A DNA stretch of 51,370 bases. Source: Micromonospora parastrephiae (GTDB taxonomy: Bacteria; Actinomycetota; Actinomycetes; Mycobacteriales; Micromonosporaceae). Shown piece by piece: positions 32,201 through 40,421 of this stretch; within the stretch, counting starts at the first letter, position 1; each line of letters begins with the position of its first letter. Location: contig NZ_JAEVHM010000023.1 in NCBI RefSeq assembly GCF_016802865.1, positions 1-51,370 of the forward strand. The letters run 5' to 3'. Both the position numbers and the translations under genes were made by a program. A model generated the notes under the pieces. That model saw only the letters and a program-made list of their open reading frames with translations, did not search any database and was not told the DNA's origin.

Positions 32201-33588
32201 GTGAGCCACGGGCGGAGGACGCCTGGGCCGAGATCGCCGACCTGCCGGCGGCGGTCTTCGACAACGCGGCGACCAACCTGGACGGCAAGATCTATTCCGT
32301 GGGCGGTGGCGGAGGCTCCGGCTTGGAGCACAGGGCCTGGCGGTACGACCCCATCGTCGACGGGTGGTCCGCGCTTCCCGACCTGCCGACCGCCCGGTCC
32401 AAGCCGGTCGCGGCGGCGGTGGGCGGCAAGCTGTACGTGCTCGGTGGCTGGGGCTCCGATGACGTCACGGTCGCCTCGGTGGACGTGTTCGACCCGGGCG
32501 CGGGCACCTGGACCACGGTGGCCGGTGCGAGCAACCCGTTCCCGGCCGCGGCCGCCGGGCAGGCGGTGGCCGGAGGGAAGGTCTACCTGGTCGGCGGGTG
32601 CCTCGACAGCGACTGCACCGACTCGGACCGACTGGTCGTGTTCGATCCGGCGACCGGCACCTTCCGCACCGGCGCGGCCTACCCGCACCCGGTCTCCTGG
32701 CTCTCCTGCGGCGGGATCGGCAGCGCCGTGTACTGCGCCGGCGGCACCGGCAGCACCGAGCACACCGACGCCTACCGGTACGACCCGGCGGCGGACGCCT
32801 GGAGCCCGCTGCCGAACCTGCCGGTGGACCTGTGGGGCTCCCAGTACGCGGCGGCCGGCGGCCTGCTGGTGCTGGCCGGCGGGGTCACCGCGGCGTCGAC
32901 CACGGTGACCAATCGGACCATGGCGTACGACCCGGTGGCCGGGAGTTGGCGGGACCTGCCCAACGTCCAGTTCGGCCGGTACCGGGGCGCCGGCGCCTGC
33001 GGCGCGTACAAGATCGGCGGTTCGCCCTCGCCGTTCGTGGGGTCGGCGGACAGCGAGCGGTTGGTCGGCCTGGGCCTGTGCGCCGGTGAGGCGGACCTGC
33101 CCTGGCTGTCCACCGCGCCGAACAATTTCACCCTGGCGCCGGGCAAATCCCGGGTGGTCACCGTCACGCTGAGCGCCACCGAGGCGGCCGGCGTCCTCCA
33201 ACCGGGCACCTACTCCGGTGAGCTGGGCATCGCGTCGGACACGCCGTACCCGGTGCCCGCCGTCGCGGCGACGATGAACGTGTCGCCGCCGGCCAACTGG
33301 GGCCGGGTGCAGGGCACCGTCACCGGGGTGACCTGCGGCGGGGCGACCATCGGGGTCCCCGCGACGGTACGGGTGAACCTGGTGGGCACGACCACCGGAC
33401 GCACCCTGACCGCGGACGCCCAGGGCAGATTCGTCTGGTGGCTGCCGAAGGGCCGCTACGACGTGATCGTGGCCAAGGACAGCTGGGTGCCACAGGTGCA
33501 GCACACCCGGATCAGGGCGGGCATCGTGAACACGGTCGACTTCACCCTCGACCCGGCCTCGTCCTGCGCGGGAGCCACCGGCAGCTGA
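29215..33588 (+). CDS. Large secreted subtilase with Kelch repeats
   Basis: A ~1457-residue secreted S8 protease. GTG 29215 is preferred, with GGGGAGG at 29204-29210; ATG 29197 is possible. Order: signal peptide (WRAALAGAAVGLGVTAQPVV), propeptide, catalytic domain with Asp195 (ANIDSGVQYDH), His242 (NNDHGTHTMGT), Asn in FSSGNDGP and Ser415 (FDGTSMAAPHVSG). Then come carboxypeptidase-regulatory-like domains (GRVVGTVTAAGDPIAGATV), a jelly-roll module (SEGFDGAGTPPGWTV), another regulatory-like domain, a Kelch-type propeller at about residues 1005-1282 (KLYVLGGWGSDDVT, VYLVGGCLDSDC), and a last beta-sandwich. Architecture recalls bacillopeptidase F-like extracellular proteases; Kelch modules suggest substrate or wall binding. 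Confidence 0.92.
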   Translation: MFRASATRSALWRAALAGAAVGLGVTAQPVVAARPQPAPARASVDQRLLSRLGATGSGTFLVYLRDTAPVARTARLRDPNDRAREVHRLLTTTAERTQKGLRSLLAARKAPHTAYWIANAVRVTGDRALADEIAKRPEVDRIEPTRSYPLLRPKPTTGGRAGTNGAEWGLTNINVPQVWNEFGDRGEGVVVANIDSGVQYDHPALVGAYRGNLGGGTFDHDHNWYDPAGICPSAAPCDNNDHGTHTMGTMVGDDGAGNQIGVAPRARWIAAKGCEATSCSDASLLAAGQWVLAPTDLNGQNPRPDLRPDVVNNSWGGAGGDPWFQQTIAAWRAAGMFPVFSSGNDGPACGSAGSPGDNANAYAVGSYDVHNTISGFSGRGDATDPQSYKPNVAAPGSDVRSSVPGNGYAAFDGTSMAAPHVSGTVALVWSAAPGLKGDIAATEDLLDRTARDVDATTCGGTAADNNVFGEGRVDAYAAVRAAPRGPVGRVVGTVTAAGDPIAGATVGDGTRSVTTGADGRYALTVPTGETTVSVSAYGYAGQSATVTVAEGGTVTRDFALVASPSVTVSGRVTDGSGHGWPLYARVEVDGRPGGPVFTDPATGRYSFTVAGNAAYRLTVAARYPGYRTLTLDVVAGAGPVTADVAVPVEPACTAAGYTGSFAAPLLSEGFDGAGTPPGWTVRNRTEDGGWSFTDLGERGNLTGGSGTFAIVDSDRLGSGKTQDTDLVTPTVDLSAAPAPVLRFRSDWRAVGVTDAADVDVSTDGGGSWTTVWHQTSSRRGPRMEEVPLDPAAGAATVQVRFRFQGTFAWWWEVDDVQLANRDCAPTPGGLLLGVTTDRNTGTPLNGVTVASADRPEDRGVSAATPEDPTLPDGFYWLFSGLTGAHRFAASRSPYRTATTTATVAPDDARRRDLALPAGRLTVTTTDVESYQPYGSTRTTKVTVRNTGTAPATVDLMERNGRFDLLSRGGAPLREQKMKGISKTRTGTTYGGAGSDGEPRAEDAWAEIADLPAAVFDNAATNLDGKIYSVGGGGGSGLEHRAWRYDPIVDGWSALPDLPTARSKPVAAAVGGKLYVLGGWGSDDVTVASVDVFDPGAGTWTTVAGASNPFPAAAAGQAVAGGKVYLVGGCLDSDCTDSDRLVVFDPATGTFRTGAAYPHPVSWLSCGGIGSAVYCAGGTGSTEHTDAYRYDPAADAWSPLPNLPVDLWGSQYAAAGGLLVLAGGVTAASTTVTNRTMAYDPVAGSWRDLPNVQFGRYRGAGACGAYKIGGSPSPFVGSADSERLVGLGLCAGEADLPWLSTAPNNFTLAPGKSRVVTVTLSATEAAGVLQPGTYSGELGIASDTPYPVPAVAATMNVSPPANWGRVQGTVTGVTCGGATIGVPATVRVNLVGTTTGRTLTADAQGRFVWWLPKGRYDVIVAKDSWVPQVQHTRIRAGIVNTVDFTLDPASSCAGATGS

Positions 33589-33601
33589 ACCGTCCGAAGA
33601 C

Positions 33602-33639
33602 GACCGGGGCCGGTCACCCGCGAGGGTGAGGCCCCGGTC
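33602..33639. terminator. Bidirectional hairpin terminator
   Basis: GACCGGGGCC (33602-33611) pairs with GGCCCCGGTC (33630-33639), and an inner TCACCC/GGGTGA stem closes a GCGA loop. It lies between the convergent protease and DUF1416 genes. Confidence 0.75.
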
Positions 33640-33654
33640 GGTCAGAGCAGTGGG

Positions 33655-33974
33655 TCAGGCGACGGTGACCGTGACCTCGTTGATGCCCCGGCCGGCGGTG
33701 ACGGCGGTGTCGCCGTTGCCGTGCCGGGACAGTGCCCGCAGCGTCCAGGAACCCGGCGCGGCGAAGAACCGGAACTGGCCCGCGGCCGAGGTGACCACCT
33801 CGGCGGTGAACTCACCGGTCGAGTCGAGCAGCCGGACGTACGCGCCCGGCACGCCTCGTCCGCCGCCGAGCGGACGATGCCGGTGATCACGGTTTCCTTC
33901 TCCAGGTCCAGGCTGGCCGGCAGCGGGGCGGCCTGGTCGGGTGCGGCGCAACCCGCAGCGGTGGGGGCAGTCAT
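33655..33974 (-). CDS. DUF1416 family protein, frameshifted
   Basis: A ~105-residue protein that in actinomycetes accompanies thiosulfate sulfurtransferase. The N-terminal half (MTAPTAAGCAAPDQAAPLPA, then LEKETVITGIVRSA) is in one frame from the ATG at 33974; the C-terminal half (VPGAYVRLLDSTGEFTAEVV, FRFFAAPGSWTLRALSRHG) is in the next. The frames meet near 33855-33865, where one missing base in a GGC/GTGCC context would repair the gene. The C-terminal half forms a transthyretin-like beta-sandwich. It follows the sulfurtransferase by 6 bases and probably shares its mRNA. Confidence 0.85.
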
Positions 33975-33980
33975 GAGGTA

Positions 33981-34829
33981 TCAGGCCTCCCCGGGCTCGT
34001 CGCCGAGCGCGACCGGCACGCCGACCAGCGACCCGTACTCGGTCCAGGAACCGTCGTAGTTCTTCACGTTGCGGTGGCCCAGCAACTCCTGGAGTACGAA
34101 CCAGGTGTGCGAGGAGCGCTCACCGATCCGGCAGTACGCGATGGTCTCCTTGCCGTCGTCGAGCCCCGCGTCGCCGTAGATCTTGCGCAGCTCGTCGTCG
34201 GACCGGAAGGTGCCGTCCTCGTTCGCCGCCTTCGACCACGGGACGCTGATCGCGGTGGGGATGTGGCCGGCCCGCTGCGCCTGCTCCTGCGGCAGGTGGG
34301 CGGGGGCGAGCAGTCGACCGGCGAACTCGTCGGGGCTGCGCACGTCCACCAGGTTCTTGGTGCCGATGGCGGCGACGACCTCGTCGCGGAAGGCCCGGAT
34401 GGACGTGTCGGGCTCCTGCGCGACGTACTGCGTCGCCGGGCGGGTCACCGTGTCGGTGACCAGCGGACGGGCGTCCAGCTCCCACTTCTTGCGACCACCG
34501 TCGAGCAGCTTGACGTCGCGGTGGCCGTAGAGCTTGAAGTACCAGTAGGCGTACGCGGCGAACCAGTTGTTGTTGCCGCCGTACAGGATGACGGTGTCGT
34601 CGTTGCTGATGCCCCGCTCGGAGAGCAGCGCCTCGAACTGCGTCTTGTTGACGAAGTCCCGGCGGACCTGGTCCTGGAGGTCGGTCTTCCAGTCGATCTT
34701 GATGGCGCCGGCGATGTGGCCGGTCTCGTAGGCCGAGGTGTCCTCGTCGACCTCGACGAAGACGACGCCCGGGGCGTCGAGGTTCTTCTCGGCCCACTCG
34801 GCCGAGACGAGTGCGGTGTCGCGACTCAT
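33981..34829 (-). CDS. Sulfurtransferase (thiosulfate:cyanide type, two rhodanese domains)
   Basis: A 282-residue tandem rhodanese. The N-terminal domain is inactive (no active-site Cys; ILYGGNNNWFAAYAYWY), and the C-terminal domain has the active cysteine Cys233 in IAYCRIGERSSHTW. The C-terminal GSWTEYGSLVGVPV is typical of the actinobacterial SseA/CysA group. It transfers sulfane sulfur from thiosulfate or 3-mercaptopyruvate. Upstream (35037-35114) is a cysteine-rich leader peptide with hairpins, so expression is probably governed by cysteine-dependent attenuation. DUF1416 follows in the same operon. Confidence 0.92.
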   Translation of the reverse strand: MSRDTALVSAEWAEKNLDAPGVVFVEVDEDTSAYETGHIAGAIKIDWKTDLQDQVRRDFVNKTQFEALLSERGISNDDTVILYGGNNNWFAAYAYWYFKLYGHRDVKLLDGGRKKWELDARPLVTDTVTRPATQYVAQEPDTSIRAFRDEVVAAIGTKNLVDVRSPDEFAGRLLAPAHLPQEQAQRAGHIPTAISVPWSKAANEDGTFRSDDELRKIYGDAGLDDGKETIAYCRIGERSSHTWFVLQELLGHRNVKNYDGSWTEYGSLVGVPVALGDEPGEA

Positions 34830-35002
34830 CGAATCACTCCCTGGTGAGGATGGATGGTGAGCCAGCGCGTGAGTATCGATGGATGTAACTGTCGCACCAC
34901 GCGCGGGACCCAGCGGAAGGACGGGATCACGGGTTCGTGCGACGGCGCCGCTGCCGGGCGTTCGATGGGATCACCGGAGGGTACGAAACCCTGCGTGCCG
35001 GT

Positions 35003-35020
35003 GGCCGCCGTCAGGCGGCC
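35003..35020 (-). promoter_or_regulatory. Attenuator hairpin after the leader peptide
   Basis: GGCCGCC-N4-GGCGGCC forms a perfect 7-bp stem 17 bases after the leader stop. A second hairpin can form over the leader stop itself (GTCA/TGAC, with flanking CCCC/GGGG). Together they are suited to alternative folding controlled by ribosome stalling. Confidence 0.55.
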
Positions 35021-35036
35021 GAAGACAGCCCCGCCG

Positions 35037-35114
35037 TCAGATGACGGGGCGACACAGGCAGGTGGCCACGCGACACAGGTCGACCGCGCGCCGTTTGGTG
35101 AGGTGGGTCCCCAT
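35037..35114 (-). CDS. Cysteine-rich putative leader peptide
   Basis: A 25-residue peptide from the ATG at 35114, with core VDLCRVATCLCRPV. It carries three cysteines plus the basic KRR and VDL signature shared by short leader peptides ahead of actinobacterial sulfur genes. It lies 208 bases upstream of the sulfurtransferase. Known members of the class are thought to sense cysteine through ribosome stalling at Cys codons (TGT, TGC, TGT here). The remaining leader (34830-35002) has no other gene. Confidence 0.75.
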   Translation of the reverse strand: MGTHLTKRRAVDLCRVATCLCRPVI

Positions 35115-35221
35115 GGTCACGGAGCCTACCAGCCAGTGACCGGCCTGCCACCCAGCCGACCACCATCCGGGAATCGCCAGGGCCACCGGCCGGATTCGAC
35201 GTCCCACCGGCGGCCGGACGC

Positions 35222-36010
35222 TCAGCTGACGGAGTTGATCGGCACGTTCTTCGCGTCGGCAGTGACCGCCAGCCCCTCGGGCAGCGGCCGGACCTCCCGC
35301 ACCGCCAACTGGAACGGCAGGTCGGGCAACGGCACGTCGACGGAGATGCCCTTGGCGTAGTTGTTCAACACGGCACGGGCCAGCGGCAGGTTCGGCAGGC
35401 CCGCGGCGTCCAGGTTGTTGAAGCGCAGGGCCACCGCGCCGTTGTCGGCGACGGTGACGTCGGCGGTGCCGCTGACGGTGAACTTCTGGCCGAGGATGTC
35501 GACCGGGGCGTTGACGGCGAGCTTGCCGCCCTGCTCCCCGAGGGTGAGCCCGGGCCGGTCCAACAACGCGGCCAGGCTGTCGTAGCTGATCGTGCCGGTG
35601 CCGTTGACGGTGTCCGCGACGACGTCACCCTGCCCGGAACGAAGGGTGCCCAGGGAGGCCCGCACGTTCCGGGCGTCGACGTCCAGCACCGGCAGTCGTA
35701 CGGCGTCGCCCTCGACCGAGGCCTGCACGTCCCGCAGTTTGATGGTGATCCGCTCGTAGCGGCCGTCGAGCACCTGGGTGAGGAACGGCGTCCCGCCGAC
35801 CTGCACCTCGGGTGCGGCGGACTGCGCGCCCTGCTTGGCGACCTCCTGGCTGACCCGGTCCGCGATCGCCCGCTCGGCGACCCCGACCGCCACCCGGTCG
35901 GCCACCACCAGCAGTACCGCCACCACCAGTAGCAGAATGACCAGCCCGATGAGCAGCTTGCGACCGCGCCGCCGGGGCCGGACCTCGTCCGCCGGATAGT
36001 CCTGGGCCAC
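35222..36010 (-). CDS. LmeA family phospholipid-binding protein (DUF2993)
   Basis: A 262-residue protein with a basic N-terminus (RPRRRGRKL), one membrane anchor (LLIGLVILLLVVAVLLVVAD) and an extracytoplasmic beta-rich domain (LDGRYERITIKLRDVQASVE; GTADVTVADNGAVALRFNNL). The family includes mycobacterial LmeA, a periplasmic phospholipid-binding protein involved in mannan elongation of lipomannan. The GTG start at 36010 follows GGAGGCGG. A cell-envelope lipid role is likely, but not specified by sequence. Confidence 0.85.
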   Translation of the reverse strand: MAQDYPADEVRPRRRGRKLLIGLVILLLVVAVLLVVADRVAVGVAERAIADRVSQEVAKQGAQSAAPEVQVGGTPFLTQVLDGRYERITIKLRDVQASVEGDAVRLPVLDVDARNVRASLGTLRSGQGDVVADTVNGTGTISYDSLAALLDRPGLTLGEQGGKLAVNAPVDILGQKFTVSGTADVTVADNGAVALRFNNLDAAGLPNLPLARAVLNNYAKGISVDVPLPDLPFQLAVREVRPLPEGLAVTADAKNVPINSVS

Positions 36011-36114
36011 GCCGCCTCCTGTCTCCGCCCGCCGCGGTGCGACGGGGCGTCCGTACCGGTGCCGCAGAGCGGCGCACCCGTAGGTACCCGACCGGCTCCG
36101 GGCTCAACCGTGGG

Positions 36115-37167
36115 TCAGAGGAAGAGCATGCACATCGCGTACGCGGCCGGCGCGGCCAGGGCGAAGCCGCCGAGCGGACCCTGCATGTGCCGGGCCACCC
36201 ACATGGTGGGCGGTTCGCCGGCCATCAGTCGCCCCGCCTCCGCGTACCCGACGGCGAGGTCGGAGAGCACGGCGGTGACCGCCGCGACCAGGCCGATCAC
36301 CGCGGCCCGGGTCGGCGTGAAGGGTGCCACCAGGTAGCTGCCGAGGAGCGCGCTGATCAGCGTGCCGACCATGGCGCCCGCGACGACGCCGGCGGCGCCC
36401 CGGGGCACCTGCGGTGCCAGCCGGGGCCAGGGCAGCACCGCATCGGTGAGCCGGGCGACGGTCAGCGCGACCCCGCTCGCGGTCAGGCACACCGTGATGG
36501 CCTGGGTGCCGGCCGGGATCCGGCTGAGCACGATCAGGGTGCCGAACGCCACCACCCCGACGACGATGAGCAGCGTGGCGCCGAGCGAGTCGGTGACCCG
36601 GACCCGGTCGACCCGGCGGACCAGCTGGCCGAGCACCGCGGCGAGGAAACCACCGGCGGCCAGGTAGCCCAACGGTGCCAGGCCGGCGATGTCGGTCTGC
36701 ACCGCGGCGATGTCGGCGAGCGCGGCGACCACCGCGCTGATCCCGCCGACCAGCAGCAGGGCGGGCGGTCGCATGGCCATCGTCCAGGCGAGCACGAACA
36801 GCAACTGGACGCCGAAGACGATGAAGGCGAACGGTAGCCGGTGCCCGGGGCCCGACGTCTGCGCGCCGAGCACCAGACCGACGCCGAGCAGCGCGGCGAA
36901 TCCGGCGATGGTCAGCGCCAGCGGGCGGTGCACCTCGACCGGGGGTACGACCTCCTCCTCCGGCTCGTCGATCTCGTCCTCGGAGCGACGGGCGGGCTCC
37001 CCCGCGCGGCGGCGGCGGAGCCCACCCCGTTCGCGGCGTTCGCCGTCGGCGACGGCCGGACCGGTGCGCGGCGCGGGCGGTTGGCCACGGGTCGGGGCGG
37101 CCGGACCGGGACGGGGCCCGTCGGGCCACGTTTCGCGGCCGGCGTCCGGCGAGGTGGAGGGAAACAC
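36115..37167 (-). CDS. Multi-pass membrane protein of unknown function
   Basis: A 350-residue protein: a ~80-residue hydrophilic Arg/Pro/Glu-rich N-terminus, then about eight or nine hydrophobic segments ([76 protein letters not shown]). Motifs [14 protein letters not shown] and [13 protein letters not shown] may mark its family, but I cannot name a reaction. It diverges from glnR across 246 bp; no clear regulatory motif stands out in that gap. Confidence 0.75.
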   Translation of the reverse strand: MFPSTSPDAGRETWPDGPRPGPAAPTRGQPPAPRTGPAVADGERRERGGLRRRRAGEPARRSEDEIDEPEEEVVPPVEVHRPLALTIAGFAALLGVGLVLGAQTSGPGHRLPFAFIVFGVQLLFVLAWTMAMRPPALLLVGGISAVVAALADIAAVQTDIAGLAPLGYLAAGGFLAAVLGQLVRRVDRVRVTDSLGATLLIVVGVVAFGTLIVLSRIPAGTQAITVCLTASGVALTVARLTDAVLPWPRLAPQVPRGAAGVVAGAMVGTLISALLGSYLVAPFTPTRAAVIGLVAAVTAVLSDLAVGYAEAGRLMAGEPPTMWVARHMQGPLGGFALAAPAAYAMCMLFL

Positions 37168-37413
37168 GCCCCGATCGTGCCAGACCCGCCCGCCGATGCG
37201 GCGGTCAAGGGTTTCAGCAACGTTAAAAGCTGTGCCACGATCAGGGGCAAGCCAGACAAACGGGAAATGGTCCGAAGGCGCAGCCGAGGCGATCGGTTAC
37301 GCTCAACGCGTTACCCGCCCGTCAGCGACGCCGGGACCACGCAATTTCTCAGCGCACTCCCCTCGAGTGTGTCTGGTCGCGTGCGGCCGCGCGCCGCCGG
37401 GACGGAGGTGATC

Positions 37414-38127
37414 GTGGAGATCCTGCTGCTGGTGACCGCACGTGCAGGGGAACCGTCCGCTGTGCTGCCGGCACTCGACCTGCTGCCGCACTCGGTCCGC
37501 ACCGCACCACGCGACGTTCGCACCCTGGTCGCCGGGCCCAGCCCCGATGCGGTGCTGGTGGACGCCCGGTCGGAGCTGAGCGAGGCCCGGGCGACCTGCC
37601 GGATGCTGCACGCCACCGGGCTCGGGGTGCCGCTCGTGGCGGTGGTGACCGAGGCCGGCCTGATCGCGCTGAACGCCGACTGGGGCGTCGACGACGTCAT
37701 CCTCGCCTCGGCCGGGCCGGCCGAGGTGGAGGCGCGGCTGCGGCTGGCGGTGGGCCGTCTGAGCAACGCGACCGCCAGCGCCGGCGGTTCGATCCGGGCC
37801 GGCGAGTTGAGCATCGACCCGGACACGTACGCCGCCAAGCTGAAGGGGCGCCCTCTCGACCTCACCTACAAGGAGTTCGAGCTGTTGAAGTTCCTGGCGC
37901 AGCACCCGGGCCGGGTGTTCACCCGGGACCAGCTGCTGCGTGAGGTCTGGGGCTACGACTACTTCGGTGGCACCCGCACTGTGGACGTGCACGTCCGGCG
38001 GTTGCGCGCCAAGCTCGGCTCGGAGTACGAGTCGATGATCGGCACGGTCCGTCAGGTGGGTTACAAGTTCGTCGTCCCGCCGTCGCGGTCGCTGCCCGAG
38101 GCGGAGCACGCGCCGCTGCCCGTCTGA
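37414..38127 (+). CDS. glnR: Global nitrogen regulator GlnR (orphan OmpR-type)
   Basis: A 237-residue protein closely resembling Streptomyces GlnR. The receiver-like domain has an atypical acid pocket ([40 protein letters not shown]). The winged-helix domain is nearly family-invariant ([54 protein letters not shown]). GlnR controls ammonium uptake and assimilation genes and is not phosphorylated like a standard regulator. No histidine kinase is adjacent. GTG 37414 is preferred, five bases after GGAGG. Confidence 0.92.
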   Translation: MEILLLVTARAGEPSAVLPALDLLPHSVRTAPRDVRTLVAGPSPDAVLVDARSELSEARATCRMLHATGLGVPLVAVVTEAGLIALNADWGVDDVILASAGPAEVEARLRLAVGRLSNATASAGGSIRAGELSIDPDTYAAKLKGRPLDLTYKEFELLKFLAQHPGRVFTRDQLLREVWGYDYFGGTRTVDVHVRRLRAKLGSEYESMIGTVRQVGYKFVVPPSRSLPEAEHAPLPV

Positions 38128-38138
38128 CCGGTTGTTGG

Positions 38139-38156
38139 TCCTCCCGTCCGGGAGGA
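38139..38156 (+). terminator. Hairpin after glnR
   Basis: An 8-bp stem (TCCTCCCG/CGGGAGGA) with a two-base loop lies 11 bases after the glnR stop, and CCCCTTTT follows a little downstream. Confidence 0.6.
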
Positions 38157-38231
38157 TTCCCCATATGCCCCTTTTGCGCATCTCGTCGGTTCTATTCTGA
38201 CTGCCGGGTTTGTCAGCGGAAGGGGCCGACG

Positions 38232-39163
38232 GTGCGCGCAGAGACCACGGGGGCGACGGACCGGCGTGACCGGCCGGTCGGCGGGGCGGAAGCCGTGACG
38301 CGGGGGAACCCGACCGTCCGGGCGGCCGGAATCGTGGCACTGGTGGTGACGGCGCTCCTCGGCTCGGCCTACGTGCTGGGCCGCAGCCTCATCCCCGACC
38401 AGCCCCGGCAACGGACCACCGGGGTCACCACCAACGCCGACGGGCCGTACTACGCCGACCAGCCGACCGAGGCCGAGCCGAGCGGGGCGCCGACCGCCAG
38501 CAGTACCGCCGGCCCCACCGAGGCCGGTCAGGACGGGGCGGGACGCGACTCCGGAGGCGGCCCACTGTTCGGGGCGCACACCAACACCGGCACACCCCGC
38601 CTCGCGCTGACCTTCGACGACGGGCCGGATCCGCGCTACACCCCGCAGGTCCTCGCCACCCTGCGCGAGTTCGACGTCAAGGCGACCTTCTGCGTGGTCG
38701 GCGAGAACGCCCAGAACCACCCCGACCTGATCCAGGCGATCGTGGACGGCGGGCACAGCCTGTGCAACCACTCGTGGCACCACGACGTCACCCTGGGCAA
38801 CCGCTCGGCGGACGCGATCCGCGCCGACCTGCTGCGCACCAACGAGGCGATCCGGGCGGCGGTGCCGAACGCGCCCATCGTCTGGTACCGCCAGCCGGGC
38901 GGCGCCTGGACCTATCCCGTGGTGTCGGTGGCGCAGCAACTCGGCATGACTCCGCTGCACTGGTCGGTGGACCCGTCGGACTGGGAGGTCCCCGGCGCGA
39001 GCAAGATCACCGCGACGGTGGTCAGCCAGGCGAACCGGGAGCGGTGGTGCTGCTGCACGACGCCGGTGGCGACCGGCAGGGCACCGTGGACGCGCTGCGC
39101 CGGATCCTGCCGGACCTGACCGCGCGGTTCGAGTTGGAAGCGCTGCCCACCGACCCGACGTGA
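38232..39163 (+). CDS. Polysaccharide deacetylase family protein, frameshifted
   Basis: A NodB-domain deacetylase of carbohydrate esterase family 4 with an N-terminal membrane anchor (VRAAGIVALVVTALLGSAYV) and a Thr/Ser/Gly-rich linker. Metal site: LALTFDDGPD and HSLCNHSWHHDV. The conserved C-terminal block (VVLLHDAGGDRQGTVDALRR, then ILPDLTARFELEALP) is in a different frame. AACCGGG at 39033-39039 lacks one C; restoring it gives a ~310-residue protein ending at 39163. It likely removes acetyl groups from peptidoglycan or an extracellular glycan. Confidence 0.88.
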
Positions 39164-39222
39164 GACTCCCCGCGGGCTGCGGACCTGCCGGGTGGGGACG
39201 CTTGGCGAGCTGCCTTTGGAGC

Positions 39223-39286
39223 TGATGTCCTGAACGATTCAGTCCCGCCTGGCACAGCGGGGTCGGTGATGTCGCAGACGATTCAG
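39223..39286. repeat. Imperfect direct repeat
   Basis: TGATGTC-N4-ACGATTCAG occurs at 39223-39242 and again at 39267-39286, period 44 bp, within the 228-bp gap before mshD. The four central bases differ completely. I cannot tell whether it is a protein-binding array or a chance duplication. Confidence 0.5.
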
Positions 39287-39391
39287 CTCCACAGGCGCCC
39301 AGCAGCACCTCACCCTCGCCGGTACCGACGCCAGCCGTCCTTTACCCGGTGACCGCCGGGTGCCACGAGACGCAGCGGATACGGTGACGGG

Positions 39392-40318
39392 ATGAGCAGC
39401 GCGGAGCCGACCAGCGACCAGGTGACCCGGAGCGACCGACTGGCCCCGGCGGAGATCGCCGACGTGCTGGCCCTGGCGCGCTCCGCGGGTGACACCGACG
39501 GCGCCGACCCGCTCGACGAACATGTCCTGCTCCGGCTGCGCGACCCCGACGCCCCCGCCGTACACCTGGTCGCTCGGGCCGACGACGGCACCCTTACCGG
39601 GTACGCGCACCTGGACACCACCGATCCGGTGGGCGGGATCGGGGTCGAGCTGGTGGTGCACCCCGCGTACCGGCGCCGGGGCACCGGTCGGGCGCTGGCT
39701 CGGGGCGTCCTCGCCTCGGCCACCGGGCCGCTGCGGGCGTGGGCGCACGGCGACCACCCCTCGGCCGCCGCGCTCGCCGTCGACCTCGGTTTCACCCGTG
39801 CCCGGGTGCTCTGGCAGTTGCGCCGGCCGCTGGCCGCCCCGCTGGGCGAGCCGCGCCTGCCCGACGGGGTGGTGCTGCGCGCGTTCCGGCCCGGCGTGGA
39901 CGACGGGGCCTGGCTGACCCTCAACGCGCGGGCCTTCGCCGAGCACCCCGAGCAGGGACGGTGGACCTCGGACGACCTGAGGGTCCGCCTCGCCGAGCCG
40001 TGGTTCGACCCGGCGGGCTTCCTGCTCGCCGAGGAGACCGCCACCGGCCGGCTGCTCGGCTTCCACTGGACCAAGGTGCACGAGCGGCCGGGATCGGCCC
40101 GCATCGGCGAGGTGTACGTGCTGGGCGTGGAGCCGACCGCCCATGGTGGCGGCCTCGGTCGCGCGCTGACCACGGCCGGTCTGGCGTACCTGCGGGACAA
40201 GCGGGGCCTGGACCGGGTGATGCTCTACGTGGACGACTCGAACACGGGGGCCGTCGCGCTGTACGAGCGGCTGGGCTTCGCGCGCTGGTCCGCGCACATC
40301 AACTACCACCTCGGCTGA
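39392..40318 (+). CDS. mshD: Mycothiol synthase MshD
   Basis: A 308-residue tandem GNAT that acetylates Cys-GlcN-Ins to complete mycothiol. Domain 1 has VVHPAYRRRGTGRALARGV. Domain 2 has FHWTKVHERPGSARIGEVYV and VLGVEPTAHGGGLGRALTTA, with the closing ALYERLGFARWSAHINYHL, all strongly MshD-like. The ATG is 6 bases after TACGGT (39380-39385) with no Shine-Dalgarno, so it is probably leaderless. A pstS operon follows 290 bp downstream. Mycothiol is the cofactor class used by the isomerase-type enzyme at 4730-5488. Confidence 0.92.
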   Translation: MSSAEPTSDQVTRSDRLAPAEIADVLALARSAGDTDGADPLDEHVLLRLRDPDAPAVHLVARADDGTLTGYAHLDTTDPVGGIGVELVVHPAYRRRGTGRALARGVLASATGPLRAWAHGDHPSAAALAVDLGFTRARVLWQLRRPLAAPLGEPRLPDGVVLRAFRPGVDDGAWLTLNARAFAEHPEQGRWTSDDLRVRLAEPWFDPAGFLLAEETATGRLLGFHWTKVHERPGSARIGEVYVLGVEPTAHGGGLGRALTTAGLAYLRDKRGLDRVMLYVDDSNTGAVALYERLGFARWSAHINYHLG

Positions 40319-40421
40319 GGGTCGACACCGCGAGGGCCGGGTAACCGGCGGGTCACGGCCGTGCGTCGGCGGGATAACACCGTACCGGAAAAATGCCCAT
40401 ACTTCCGACAGGCGCACCCGG

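Noticed and set aside
30130..33504. Long open frame (about 1124 codons) antisense to the secreted protease
   Set aside because: High GC leaves antisense frames open. Third-position bias, signal peptide and domains all belong to the plus-strand protease.
37168..37413. GTTTCAGCAACGTTAAA as a GlnR box in the glnR promoter
   Set aside because: Only loosely fits gTnAc-n6-GaAAc; half-site spacing is not right, so it is not annotated.
39239..40417. About 390-codon minus-strand open frame opposite mshD
   Set aside because: It mirrors MshD, whose GNAT motifs are unambiguous; composition and Gly/Arg-rich translation are typical of an antisense shadow.
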